Source: Tistrella mobilis (GTDB lineage: Bacteria > Pseudomonadota > Alphaproteobacteria > Tistrellales > Tistrellaceae). From it: DNA of 64,000 nt. This document shows positions 1 through 8,836 of this stretch, one piece after another. The stretch's first letter is position 1; the number at the start of each line of letters is the position of its first letter. The translations under genes were made by a program, and so were the position numbers. Location: contig NZ_JBBIAB010000010.1 of NCBI RefSeq assembly GCF_039634785.1, forward strand, positions 124,001 through 188,000, written 5' to 3'. Below the pieces are notes generated by a model. It searched no databases and had not been told where the DNA came from. It saw only the letters and a program-made list of their open reading frames with translations.

Positions 1-571
1 GGGTGCACATGGCACGGGCAATCTCCAGCCGGCGCTGATGGCCATAGGGCAGCTCGCTCGCCAGCCGGTCGGCATGGTCCATCAACTCCACCCGGCGCAG
101 CCAGTCGACCGCCAGCTCAAGCGCTTCGGTCTCGACCTTGCGATAGGATGGCAGGCCGAACAGGCCGGCGATGGAGAAGGCGGAGGCGCGCATCAGCAGG
201 TTGTGCTGGGCGACCAGCAGATTCTCGAGCACCGACAGGCTCGGGAACAGCCGGATGTTCTGGAAGGTGCGCGCCACACCGGCGCGGGCGATGCGGAAGC
301 CGTCCATCCGCTCCAGCTTGCGGGCACCTTCCGCGGTGTGCAGCGTCAGCGCCCCCGCCGTCGGCCGGTAGAAACCGGTCAGGCAGTTGAACACCGTGGT
401 CTTGCCGGCGCCGTTCGGGCCGATGATCGCGGTGATCTCGCCCTTGGCGGCGGTGAAGCTCAGATCGTTCACGGCGGTCAGCCCGCCGAAACGCATGGTC
501 AGGTGCTCGACCTCGAGCAGCGGCGCCGGGGCGGTGGTCGCGCGGGGCGCCGCGGTTGCGGTCGTCGTCAT
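1..571 (-). CDS. livG: LivG-like branched-chain amino-acid ABC transporter ATPase (partial, C-terminus outside window)
   Basis: About 190 N-terminal residues are visible; the gene continues past the left edge. This is the ATPase that powers the high-affinity importer for leucine, isoleucine and valine (or related amides) at the inner face of the cytoplasmic membrane. The Walker A motif reads GPNGAGKTT, followed by the family-typical NCLTGFYRPTAG and TFQNIRLF (Q loop). The signature is in its LivG form, LPYGHQRRLEIARA, just before the edge. The ATG at 571 begins MTTTATAAP, 19 bases after the livM stop, so it is the third gene of a livH-livM-livG operon. Substrate is assigned by family only. 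Confidence 0.93.
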   Translation of the reverse strand, partial: MTTTATAAPRATTAPAPLLEVEHLTMRFGGLTAVNDLSFTAAKGEITAIIGPNGAGKTTVFNCLTGFYRPTAGALTLHTAEGARKLERMDGFRIARAGVARTFQNIRLFPSLSVLENLLVAQHNLLMRASAFSIAGLFGLPSYRKVETEALELAVDWLRRVELMDHADRLASELPYGHQRRLEIARAMCT

Positions 572-590
572 CCGATGGATCCTCCCCGCC

Positions 591-1915
591 TCATCCGTCG
601 CGCCCATTGAGGCCCAGCCTGGACCTCAATCGCGAGAGCTGCATGGTCGGCTCGCGGAAGGCGAGCAGGCCGCGCGGCCGCCAGATCATGATCAGCACCA
701 TGGCGAGGCCGAAGAACAGCATGCGGAACTGCTGCAGATCACGGGCGAGTTCCGGCAGCAGGATCAGCAGGATGGCGGCCAGAACCACGCCGACCTGGCT
801 GCCCATGCCGCCCAGCACCACGATCGCCAGGATCACGGCACTTTCGGTGAAGACGAAGCTCTCGGGGCTGATGAAGCCCTGGCGGGTGGCGAAGAAGGCG
901 CCGGCGAAGCCGCCGAAGGTGGCCCCCAGCGCGAAGGCCGAGAGCTTCACATTGGTGGGATTGATGCCCAGCGACCGGCAGGCGATCTCGTCCTCGCGCA
1001 GGGCCTCCCAGGCGCGGCCGATCGGCAGCTTGCGCATGCGCAGCACCACCAGATTGGTGATCAGCGCCAGTGCCAGGATCAGGTAGTAGAGGAACACCAC
1101 CCGGTGTTCCGAGGAATAGGAGAGCCCGAACAGCTCGTGGAAGGCGGTCTCGCCCTCGCCGGCATTGCGGGTGAACTCGAACCCGAAAAAGCTCGGCCGC
1201 GGAATGCTGGCGATGCCGTTGGGGCCGCCGGTGAACCAGCTCCAGTTCAGCAGCACCACGCGGATGATCTCGCCGAACCCCAGCGTCACGATCGCCAGAT
1301 AGTCGCCGCGCAGACGCAGCACCGGATAGCCGAGCGCGATGCCGAACGAGGCGGCGAACAGCCCGGCCAGCGGCAGGCAGGCCCAGAAGGACCAGCCGAA
1401 ATAGGCGTTGAGCAGCGCATAGGAATAGGCGCCGACCGCATAGAAGGCGACATAGCCGAGGTCGAGCAGACCCGCCAGGCCGACCACGATGTTGAGCCCC
1501 CAGCCCAGCATCACATAGATCAGCACCAGGGTGGCGAGGTCGACCGAGGTGCGGTCCATGAACGGCATCAGCGGCAGGATGATCGCCACGACGATACCGC
1601 CCCAGCCGATGCCCTTCAGATATTTCGCCACACCCTGGCCGGCATGGGTGCCGGTGCGGGCGCCGCCATGGGCCGGACCGCGGACCCGGGCCCAGGTGGT
1701 GATGGCCAGCCGGCCGAAGAACACCGCGACGACCGCGATGATCAGCCAGTCCCAGCGCGGTTCCACCACCACGACCGGGCCTTCGGCGACGGTCTTGAGG
1801 CCCAGCATCGGCAGGGCCAGGATGAAGGCGACGAAGGCGGCGAGACCCGCATCCTTGATCGCCGCGCCGACGGGGTTGGGCCGGCCGGCGGCAGGGGTTC
1901 CGGTGGTGGTCGCCA

Positions 1916-1916
<1 letters not shown>
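591..1916 (-). CDS. livM: LivM-like branched-chain amino-acid ABC transporter permease
   Basis: A 441-residue multi-pass inner-membrane permease. The N-terminal part (to about residue 120) holds extra membrane segments, as in the longer LivM proteins. The core carries the family stretches MLGWGLNIVVGLAGLLDLGYVAFYAVGAY (read in parts) and RGDYLAIVTLGFGEIIRV, and then LREDEIACRSLGIN, the loop that contacts the ATPase. The C-terminus ends in a short basic tail. Its ATG shares one base with the livH stop (TGATG), which implies translational coupling. It should form the transmembrane channel with LivH. Confidence 0.94.
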
Positions 1917-2830
<914 letters not shown>

Positions 2831-3345
2831 GACCCCCCGATACGGTCTTGGTCACGGCCGTCATGACGCGCAGCCCCTGACATCGTCATCCCGTCTGCCC
2901 GGCTGGTCGCCTCCGTCGGACACACACGCCCTGCAACCGGCATCCCCTCTCCCCTGAGAGAATGGCCCTGTGCTTCCGGCAGGTCTCTGACCTGACCCGC
3001 CGTCCCGGTCGTGAACGTGGTCCGAACGGATGACGCCTTCCCCCTGGTCATCCGTGATCGCCCGTCATGTCCTGCAATCGTCTTGCAGCCCCCGGTGTCG
3101 AGGCTTCTCTGCGACCCCCCGGTCGCGGCCTCGATCCCCTGTCATCGATCTGTCGAAAAGAGTAGCCACTGGCCACAGGGTGCGGCAAGCCCCGAATGCC
3201 GCTTTCCCGAAGATTTGCGCGCGCGGCACTATCGCATCGCGTTCCTTCCGGGAAACTCGGGAGGCACATGCAACTTCGAACATATTCGCCGGTCTCGTCC
3301 ACCATCAGTGGACGGCGGATCCGGCCGATCGGCGACCGCGGACCG
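2831..3345. other. Intergenic region upstream of livH (515 bp)
   Basis: No convincing gene. Short open frames here lack ribosome binding sites and recognisable sequence. It should hold the liv promoter on the minus strand. A perfect 10-base palindrome CGTCATGACG lies at 2859-2868 and a TGAC-N3-GTCA element at 2878-2888, either of which could be a regulator site, but both are short enough to be chance. Confidence 0.4.
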
Positions 3346-3600
3346 TCACACGATGATCGAACGGCCGCCGGGGCGCGGAACCGTCGCGGGCGCCGCATCC
3401 TGTGCAGGTCGCGCCCCCGCATTCCGGCGGTTGCGGACATAGGCGAGCTTGTCGCGCGCCAGCCGCGCCAACGCCGCCTCGGGCGTGCCGTGGGGCGCCA
3501 TGAATACCACTTCCTCGCCCGTGGCTGCATCCACGGCCGCCACCCTCAGGAAGCCTGCGGTCGCGGTTATCTCCAGCAGGATATCGGCATCGGCGGCCAT
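3346..3600 (-). CDS. Small DUF6898-like conserved protein
   Basis: An 84-residue protein beginning MAADADILLEITATAGFLRV. It has an alternating beta pattern followed by VDAATGEEVVFMAPHGTPEAALARLARDKLAYV, resembling the small alphaproteobacterial DUF6898 family as I remember it; function unknown. The C-terminal 25 residues are Ala/Arg/Pro-rich and probably disordered. The ATG at 3600 follows AAGGA at good spacing. It lies downstream of hemA on the same strand but behind a strong terminator-like hairpin, so it probably has its own promoter. Confidence 0.65.
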   Translation of the reverse strand: MAADADILLEITATAGFLRVAAVDAATGEEVVFMAPHGTPEAALARLARDKLAYVRNRRNAGARPAQDAAPATVPRPGGRSIIV

Positions 3601-3675
3601 GGGCGGGTCCTTCGGCGGATGATCCGGATAATCTGGCCCTGCCCGGCCTGCGACACAAGTCGCACCGACACAAGA

Positions 3676-3705
3676 ACGGCGCCGGAGGAAGTCCTCCGGC
3701 GCCGT
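3676..3705 (-). terminator. hemA terminator hairpin
   Basis: A perfect 14-bp stem (ACGGCGCCGGAGGA and its complement) around a 2-base gap, located 28 bases past the hemA stop. On the minus strand it is followed by TCTTGTGTC, a modest T-rich tail. It separates hemA from the DUF6898-like gene. Confidence 0.75.
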
Positions 3706-3733
3706 CGGCTCGAATGCCTGCGGAAAAGGCGGA

Positions 3734-4960
3734 TCAGGCGACCGCAGCCCCCTGGCGGCGGTCGAGGCCGAGCTCGCTCCAGACGGAGAGCAGCGCTTCG
3801 ACCAGATGGTCCATCATCGCGTCGTCATGGAAGGGGCTGGGCGTGAAGCGCAGCCGTTCGGTACCGCGCGGCACGGTCGGGTAGTTGATCGGCTGGACAT
3901 AGATGCCGTGCTCGTCCAGCAGCAGGTCGCTGGCCTTCTTGCACGCCACCGGATCCCCCACCATCACCGGCACGATATGGCTGACCGACGGCATCACCGG
4001 CAGGCCCGCTTCGGCGAGCAGCCGCTTCAGCCGGGCCGCACGCTCCTGATGGCGGCTGCGCTCGACCGTGCTTTCCTTCAGATGCCGCACGCTCGCGAGC
4101 GCACCGCCCGCAATCGCCGGCGGCAGCGAGGTCGAGAAGATGAAGCCCGGCGCATTGCTGCGGATAAAATCGACCGTCGCGGCCGAGGCGGCGACATAGC
4201 CGCCGACCACACCGAAGGCCTTGGCGAGGGTGCCCTGGATCAGGTCGATCCGCCCCATCAGCTCCCGCGCTTCGGCGACACCGCCGCCACGCGGGCCGTA
4301 GAGGCCCACGGCGTGAACCTCGTCGATATAGGAAAAGGCGCCATGGCGCTCGCAGACATCCAGGATCTCCGCGATCGGCGCGATGTCGCCATCCATCGAA
4401 TAGACCGATTCGAAGGCCACGATCTTGGGCGCCGCCGGGTCGACCGAGGCGAGCTTCGCCTCAAGATCGGCCGGATCATTGTGCCGGAAGATGTGCCGCG
4501 CCGCCCCGGAATGCCGGATGCCGGCGATCATCGAGGCGTGGTTGAGCGCGTCGGAGAACAGATGGCATCCGGGCAGACCACGCGCGAGGGTCGAAAGCGC
4601 CGCCTCGTTGGCGTTGTAGCCCGAGGTGAACAGCAGGGCCGCTTCCTTGCCGTGCAGATCGGCGAGCTCGGCTTCCAGCAGCACATGCAGATGGTTGGTG
4701 CCCGAAATATTGCGCGTGCCGCCCGCACCGGCGCCCATGTTCCGCACCGCATCCTGCATGGCCGCGAGCACCTTGGGGTGCTGGCCCATGCCCAGATAAT
4801 CGTTGCTGCACCAGACGACGATGTCGCGGGTCCCCTGGGGACCGTGATGGGTGGCGCGCGGGAAAGCGCCGGCATGGCGTTCGAGATCGGCGAAGACGCG
4901 GTAGCGGCCTTCGCGCTTGAGATCAGAGAGCGCGGCCTCGAAAAACGCCTGATAGTCCAT
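3734..4960 (-). CDS. hemA: 5-aminolevulinate synthase
   Basis: A PLP enzyme of 408 residues that condenses glycine with succinyl-CoA to 5-aminolevulinate, the first step of the C4 haem pathway typical of alphaproteobacteria. It begins [20 protein letters not shown], the usual family N-terminus, so the ATG at 4960 (preceded by GAGG) is preferred over a longer open frame. Visible motifs are [13 protein letters not shown], the glycine loop [27 protein letters not shown], the PLP-contacting [11 protein letters not shown], and the Schiff-base lysine in [12 protein letters not shown] at about residue 247. It stands alone with its own terminator. Confidence 0.97.
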   Translation of the reverse strand: MDYQAFFEAALSDLKREGRYRVFADLERHAGAFPRATHHGPQGTRDIVVWCSNDYLGMGQHPKVLAAMQDAVRNMGAGAGGTRNISGTNHLHVLLEAELADLHGKEAALLFTSGYNANEAALSTLARGLPGCHLFSDALNHASMIAGIRHSGAARHIFRHNDPADLEAKLASVDPAAPKIVAFESVYSMDGDIAPIAEILDVCERHGAFSYIDEVHAVGLYGPRGGGVAEARELMGRIDLIQGTLAKAFGVVGGYVAASAATVDFIRSNAPGFIFSTSLPPAIAGGALASVRHLKESTVERSRHQERAARLKRLLAEAGLPVMPSVSHIVPVMVGDPVACKKASDLLLDEHGIYVQPINYPTVPRGTERLRFTPSPFHDDAMMDHLVEALLSVWSELGLDRRQGAAVA

Positions 4961-5252
4961 CACTAACCTCACAACACGTCGTGACGCGGTCCGCCCGGCG
5001 GTTCGTCCGTCGGGCTCGAGACCCACGTGCCGGGAAGGCTTCTCCCGCAGGACCGGTTCCGGTGGGGGACCGGTCGGAACGGGGCGCTTCCTCTTGGCTC
5101 GGACACGTCACGCACCCGAACCGGCGTATCGGCCAGAGACCGGCAGTGCGGCCTGAAACCGGCGTCGCCCGAGGCGTGACATGTTCATGCCACAAAGATA
5201 GGCCGACAGCCTACGCGACACAACGACGCGCCGCGGATGGACGCCCGGAAAT
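4961..5252. other. Intergenic region upstream of hemA (292 bp)
   Basis: No gene recognised. It should carry the hemA promoter on the minus strand. I see no FNR/CRP-type palindrome and no clear terminator for the cyclic-nucleotide-binding gene, only a 6-bp stem (GACGCC/GGCGTC) overlapping that gene's stop. Confidence 0.35.
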
Positions 5253-5738
5253 TCAGGCGTCGACCGGCTCTGCCGCACCCGATCCGCCCTCGTCACCCGC
5301 GACTGCGAGGCGGTAGCGCTCGGTGGTGCGATCAACCCGGCGGGCCAGCTCGCGCATGATCTCCACCGCCATCTGCGGCACCTGCGCGATCAACTGGAAG
5401 AACAGTTCCTTGGAAATCCGGAGCGCGATGACCGGGGTTGCCGCCACCACAGTCGCGGTCCGGGGCACATCGCACAGAATGGCGATTTCGCCGACCACGT
5501 CGTTGCGGCCCAGATCGGCCACTTTCAACGGGCCGCGCGGGGTTGCGACCTGCACCTCGGCCGAGCCCTCGACGATGATGAACACCGCATCACCGACATC
5601 GCCCTCGGCAAACACCCGGTCGCCCGGATCGAAGGTCAGCCGCTCGCTGGTGAAGGCGACGAGCTTGAGCTTGGCCGGCTCGATGTTGGCGAACATCGGC
5701 ACATTGCGCAGCACTTCGACATCGCGAATCAGGCTCAC
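5253..5738 (-). CDS. Cyclic-nucleotide-binding-domain protein
   Basis: A 161-residue protein consisting almost only of a cNMP-binding (CRP-type) beta-roll. It shows FAEGDVGDAVFIIVEGSAEVQV and the phosphate-binding cassette GEIAILCDVPRTATV with the expected Glu and Arg. There is no DNA-binding helix-turn-helix and no transmembrane segment. The GTG at 5738 follows AGGAGG at ideal spacing, so I reject a start 60 bases upstream. It is 91 bases downstream of the unusual ABC protein on the same strand, and probably co-transcribed, so it may act as a cyclic-nucleotide-sensing partner. That link is inference. Confidence 0.9.
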   Translation of the reverse strand: MSLIRDVEVLRNVPMFANIEPAKLKLVAFTSERLTFDPGDRVFAEGDVGDAVFIIVEGSAEVQVATPRGPLKVADLGRNDVVGEIAILCDVPRTATVVAATPVIALRISKELFFQLIAQVPQMAVEIMRELARRVDRTTERYRLAVAGDEGGSGAAEPVDA

Positions 5739-5829
5739 CGTCGCCTCCTGCCCCTTGGCAGCCGGATCATCGCCGGCGCCCATTCCCCTTGCATGCATCC
5801 CACGGGACGCATTCCCCGATCGCGCACCA

Positions 5830-8475
5830 TCAGCCCTCGGACGTCAGGCGGCGGAAGGCGCTGCCTTCCTGATCGATCTCGTCCGGCGTGCCGGTTTGTG
5901 CAACCCGCCCGCCCTGCATCACGACCACACGGTCGAAACTCCGCGCCAGCGCCGGGCGCTGCAGCGACCACACGATGCAATGCCCGGCCATCGCCTCGCG
6001 CAGGCGCTCCACCAGGTCCACCTGCTCCAGCGTGTCGACGGCGGAGGTCGCCTCCGACAGGACCAGCAGATCCGGCCGCTTGAGCAGCGCCCGCGCGATC
6101 GCCGCCTTCTGGCGCTGTGCGTTCGACAGCCTGGAACCGCCGGAGCCCACCTGGAAGGCCAGCCCCGCCGCCATCACCACGTCGCGCAGCTCCGCCTCGT
6201 CGATCACCTGGGCGAGCTTCTGCCCCACCTTGCCGCGCGCCTGGGCCTGGCCGTGGACGATGCGCCCGAACAGGATGTTGTCCTGGATGGAACTGCGGGC
6301 ATGATAGCGCGTCCGGTCGAAGAACTCGATCCGTGCCTTGAGGTCGCCGGGTCCGTGTTCCATCAGGCGCTTGCGCGCAACCAGGATCCGCTCCCGCACC
6401 CGATCGTCGAGCACGTCCAGCCGGTGACGGGCGGGGATCAGCTGCAGGGCCAGCCCCACCAGGCGACGACGTTCCTGGGCGTCGAGTGCGCCCACGCCCT
6501 CGCGCTCGATGCGGTTCAGCAGCGTCTGATACCCCGGCAGATCTTCCGACGAGATGAAGCTGTACTGCTCGAAGAACTCATGGTCGGGCGGCAGGTCGGC
6601 GAAGAGTTCGATCATCGTGGCAGCGATACGCCGGCCGGCCTCGACCAGATCTGCATCCAGCGAACCATCGGTCAGCACCTCTTCGACGAAGGGATGCTCG
6701 ACCAGCGCCTCCAGCTCTTCACCATCGCCGCGCGGGGCGCCGAACAGCAGGTTTTCGGCGACACTGGCGTTGTCGTTCCAGCGCTCCACCTCGAAGGGTT
6801 CGACCAGCTTGCCCAACCCTTCCGCGCCGAGGGCGCTGTGGAATTTCTCGCGGCCTTCCAGCACCCGGGCCGCCCGCTCTGGCTCCGCCTTCGGATCGAT
6901 CCGGCCGCGCAGGCCCAGTGCGAAGACGTCGTCGTCCAGCCGCACGATCTTCAGGGCCTCGATCATCCGGCGTTCAACCGCCTCGATCCCCTCGCCGCCG
7001 ACCGCTTCGTAATCGATCCAGTCGGCATTGATGTCCCATTCGCAATTGCCCGAGCGCCGTGCCTCGTTCAGGTCCCGCTCCCACAGCCGCTTCGCCTCTC
7101 CGTCCAGCTCGCGCGCGATGACCGGGCGATGCTTCAGACCGTAGAGCAGGTTGTCGGCCAGGGCGCCGTTGAAGAACACGGTCGAGGCGCCGACGAAGGC
7201 GATCCGCCGCCCGACCACCGCATCGGGCAGGCCGGCCAGATCCTGGCCGCCGATCGTCACCCGTCCCGATTGCGGGTCGGCCAGACGCGCCAGGATCAGC
7301 GCCAGTTCGTGCTTACCGCTGCCAGCGCCGCCGACCACGGCGGTATGGGCATCGAGCGGCAGATGCAGGCTCACCCCTTCCAGCAGCTGGATTTCGCCCT
7401 CGTCGGCCAGGCTGACGCCCGAGAGGACGATCTCCCCCGTGAAGGGCTCGATCTTGGGCGGATCCGACAGAAGACGGTCGGGATCGATCATGCCGGCGGG
7501 CTCGAACTGGGCCACGACCTGCTCATACTTGATCCGCGCGTCTTCCTTCATCTGATAATAGGCGAGCAGTTCCTTCCACGGCGAATACAGCTCCTTATAG
7601 GCGCTGATCACCGCCACCAGCGCACCGATCGACAGCTGCCCCTTGATCACCAGATAGCCGCCGATGGTGAAGAAAAAGAACGGACCAAGCTGCGAAATGA
7701 AATTGTTCAGGAACTTGATAAAGAACTTGCGGATATAGATTTCGTAACGAACCCAGAACACGCCGTTCATGCGGTTCGCGAAATCCGCCAGCTCATAGGC
7801 CGCCGTATCGTTCGATCGAATTTCCTGAATACCGGTAATCGTCTCGCCGATCCGGTCAGAGACCTTGCGCATCAGCCGCACCCGGGTCTTGCCCAGGTTG
7901 TTGACCTTGCGCTGCAGCTTCGGGATCAGATAGATCTGGATCGGATAGAGCGAGATCGCCGCCAGCCCCATCAACGGGTCCTGCACGAACAGGAAGGCCA
8001 GAATGGTCAGCAGCGTGCCGCCCTGATAGGCGGGGGTTGCGATCGCCTCGGCGATGTAGCCGCCAAGCGGCTCCACCTCGCTGGTGATCATCGGAATGGT
8101 CTCACCGGCGCTGGTCCGGCGGAAATGCGGCAGCGGGAAGCGCAGCACCCGCATGAACAGGTCATAGCGCAGCCGCCGGAGCATGCGCTCGCCCAAGAGG
8201 CCCTTGTAGACGTTGATGACGTATTTGAAGGCCTGGTTGACGATGACCAACAGCAGGAAGATGGCGCAGAGTGCGAACAGATATTCCAGCTGATCGAATT
8301 CAAACCCGAAATAGGTCTTCGGGAAATCGCTGCCCTGGATCGCCTTGTTCAGGATGACCTTGGGCAGGTCCAGAAAGATATAGAGGAAGGGGAAGGATGC
8401 GACGGTGAGGATCAGAAGGATGATCTGATGTCGCAGACTATGGCGAACGATATAGCGGAACAGCGAATGTTCCAT
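5830..8475 (-). CDS. Exporter-like ABC protein with degenerate nucleotide-binding domain and long insertion
   Basis: An 881-residue inner-membrane protein. Residues 1-320 form an ABC-exporter transmembrane domain (MEHSLFRYIVRHSLRHQ onward). The nucleotide-binding domain follows from about 345. Walker A is GGAGSGKHE (382-390) with His where Ser/Thr is normal. The Q-loop position reads FVGAST and has no Gln. The signature is LSNAQ (783-787). Walker B is LLVLSEATSAVD, with Ser replacing Asp but Glu808 kept. The H-loop His is replaced (WSLQRP). About 300 residues, mostly charged and helical, separate Q loop from signature. The element that normally follows the Q loop occurs three times: NLLYG (442), NLLFG (575), NILFG (733). 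The ATG at 8475 follows AAGGGG; upstream frame is rejected as noncoding. Substrate unknown. Confidence 0.88.
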   Translation of the reverse strand: MEHSLFRYIVRHSLRHQIILLILTVASFPFLYIFLDLPKVILNKAIQGSDFPKTYFGFEFDQLEYLFALCAIFLLLVIVNQAFKYVINVYKGLLGERMLRRLRYDLFMRVLRFPLPHFRRTSAGETIPMITSEVEPLGGYIAEAIATPAYQGGTLLTILAFLFVQDPLMGLAAISLYPIQIYLIPKLQRKVNNLGKTRVRLMRKVSDRIGETITGIQEIRSNDTAAYELADFANRMNGVFWVRYEIYIRKFFIKFLNNFISQLGPFFFFTIGGYLVIKGQLSIGALVAVISAYKELYSPWKELLAYYQMKEDARIKYEQVVAQFEPAGMIDPDRLLSDPPKIEPFTGEIVLSGVSLADEGEIQLLEGVSLHLPLDAHTAVVGGAGSGKHELALILARLADPQSGRVTIGGQDLAGLPDAVVGRRIAFVGASTVFFNGALADNLLYGLKHRPVIARELDGEAKRLWERDLNEARRSGNCEWDINADWIDYEAVGGEGIEAVERRMIEALKIVRLDDDVFALGLRGRIDPKAEPERAARVLEGREKFHSALGAEGLGKLVEPFEVERWNDNASVAENLLFGAPRGDGEELEALVEHPFVEEVLTDGSLDADLVEAGRRIAATMIELFADLPPDHEFFEQYSFISSEDLPGYQTLLNRIEREGVGALDAQERRRLVGLALQLIPARHRLDVLDDRVRERILVARKRLMEHGPGDLKARIEFFDRTRYHARSSIQDNILFGRIVHGQAQARGKVGQKLAQVIDEAELRDVVMAAGLAFQVGSGGSRLSNAQRQKAAIARALLKRPDLLVLSEATSAVDTLEQVDLVERLREAMAGHCIVWSLQRPALARSFDRVVVMQGGRVAQTGTPDEIDQEGSAFRRLTSEG

Positions 8476-8836
8476 CGATACGCACCCCTTCTTGTTCTTC
8501 TTGTCCGCCCCCACGAAGGCCGGAATCGCCCCATCCCGGCAGCCGCCCCTCCGGCCGCCGATCAGCCTAAGCGCAGCGCAGGCCGGCCGCAAGTCCGACG
8601 GTCGGAAGGCGGCCGGGGGCAGTGCCCGGATATGTCGTCCGTTCAGCCCCCTCCCCCTAATTCCGGTCCCCCTGTTCAAGGCCCCCTGTTCGGGCGCCCC
8701 CCGTTCCGATGGTTGTGGGGGCCGAGACCGCAATGCCATCGTCGCGTCAAGGACGGGTTAACCATAGTCCGTAAACACGGCCCGGCATCGCCGGGGCCGG
8801 TGCATCACGACGCGATACGATCAGGGGCTAGAGGCC

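Noticed and set aside
3011-3530. Several short open frames in the region upstream of livH
   Set aside because: Overlapping in many frames, no ribosome binding sites, Arg/Pro/Gly-rich products without recognisable similarity.
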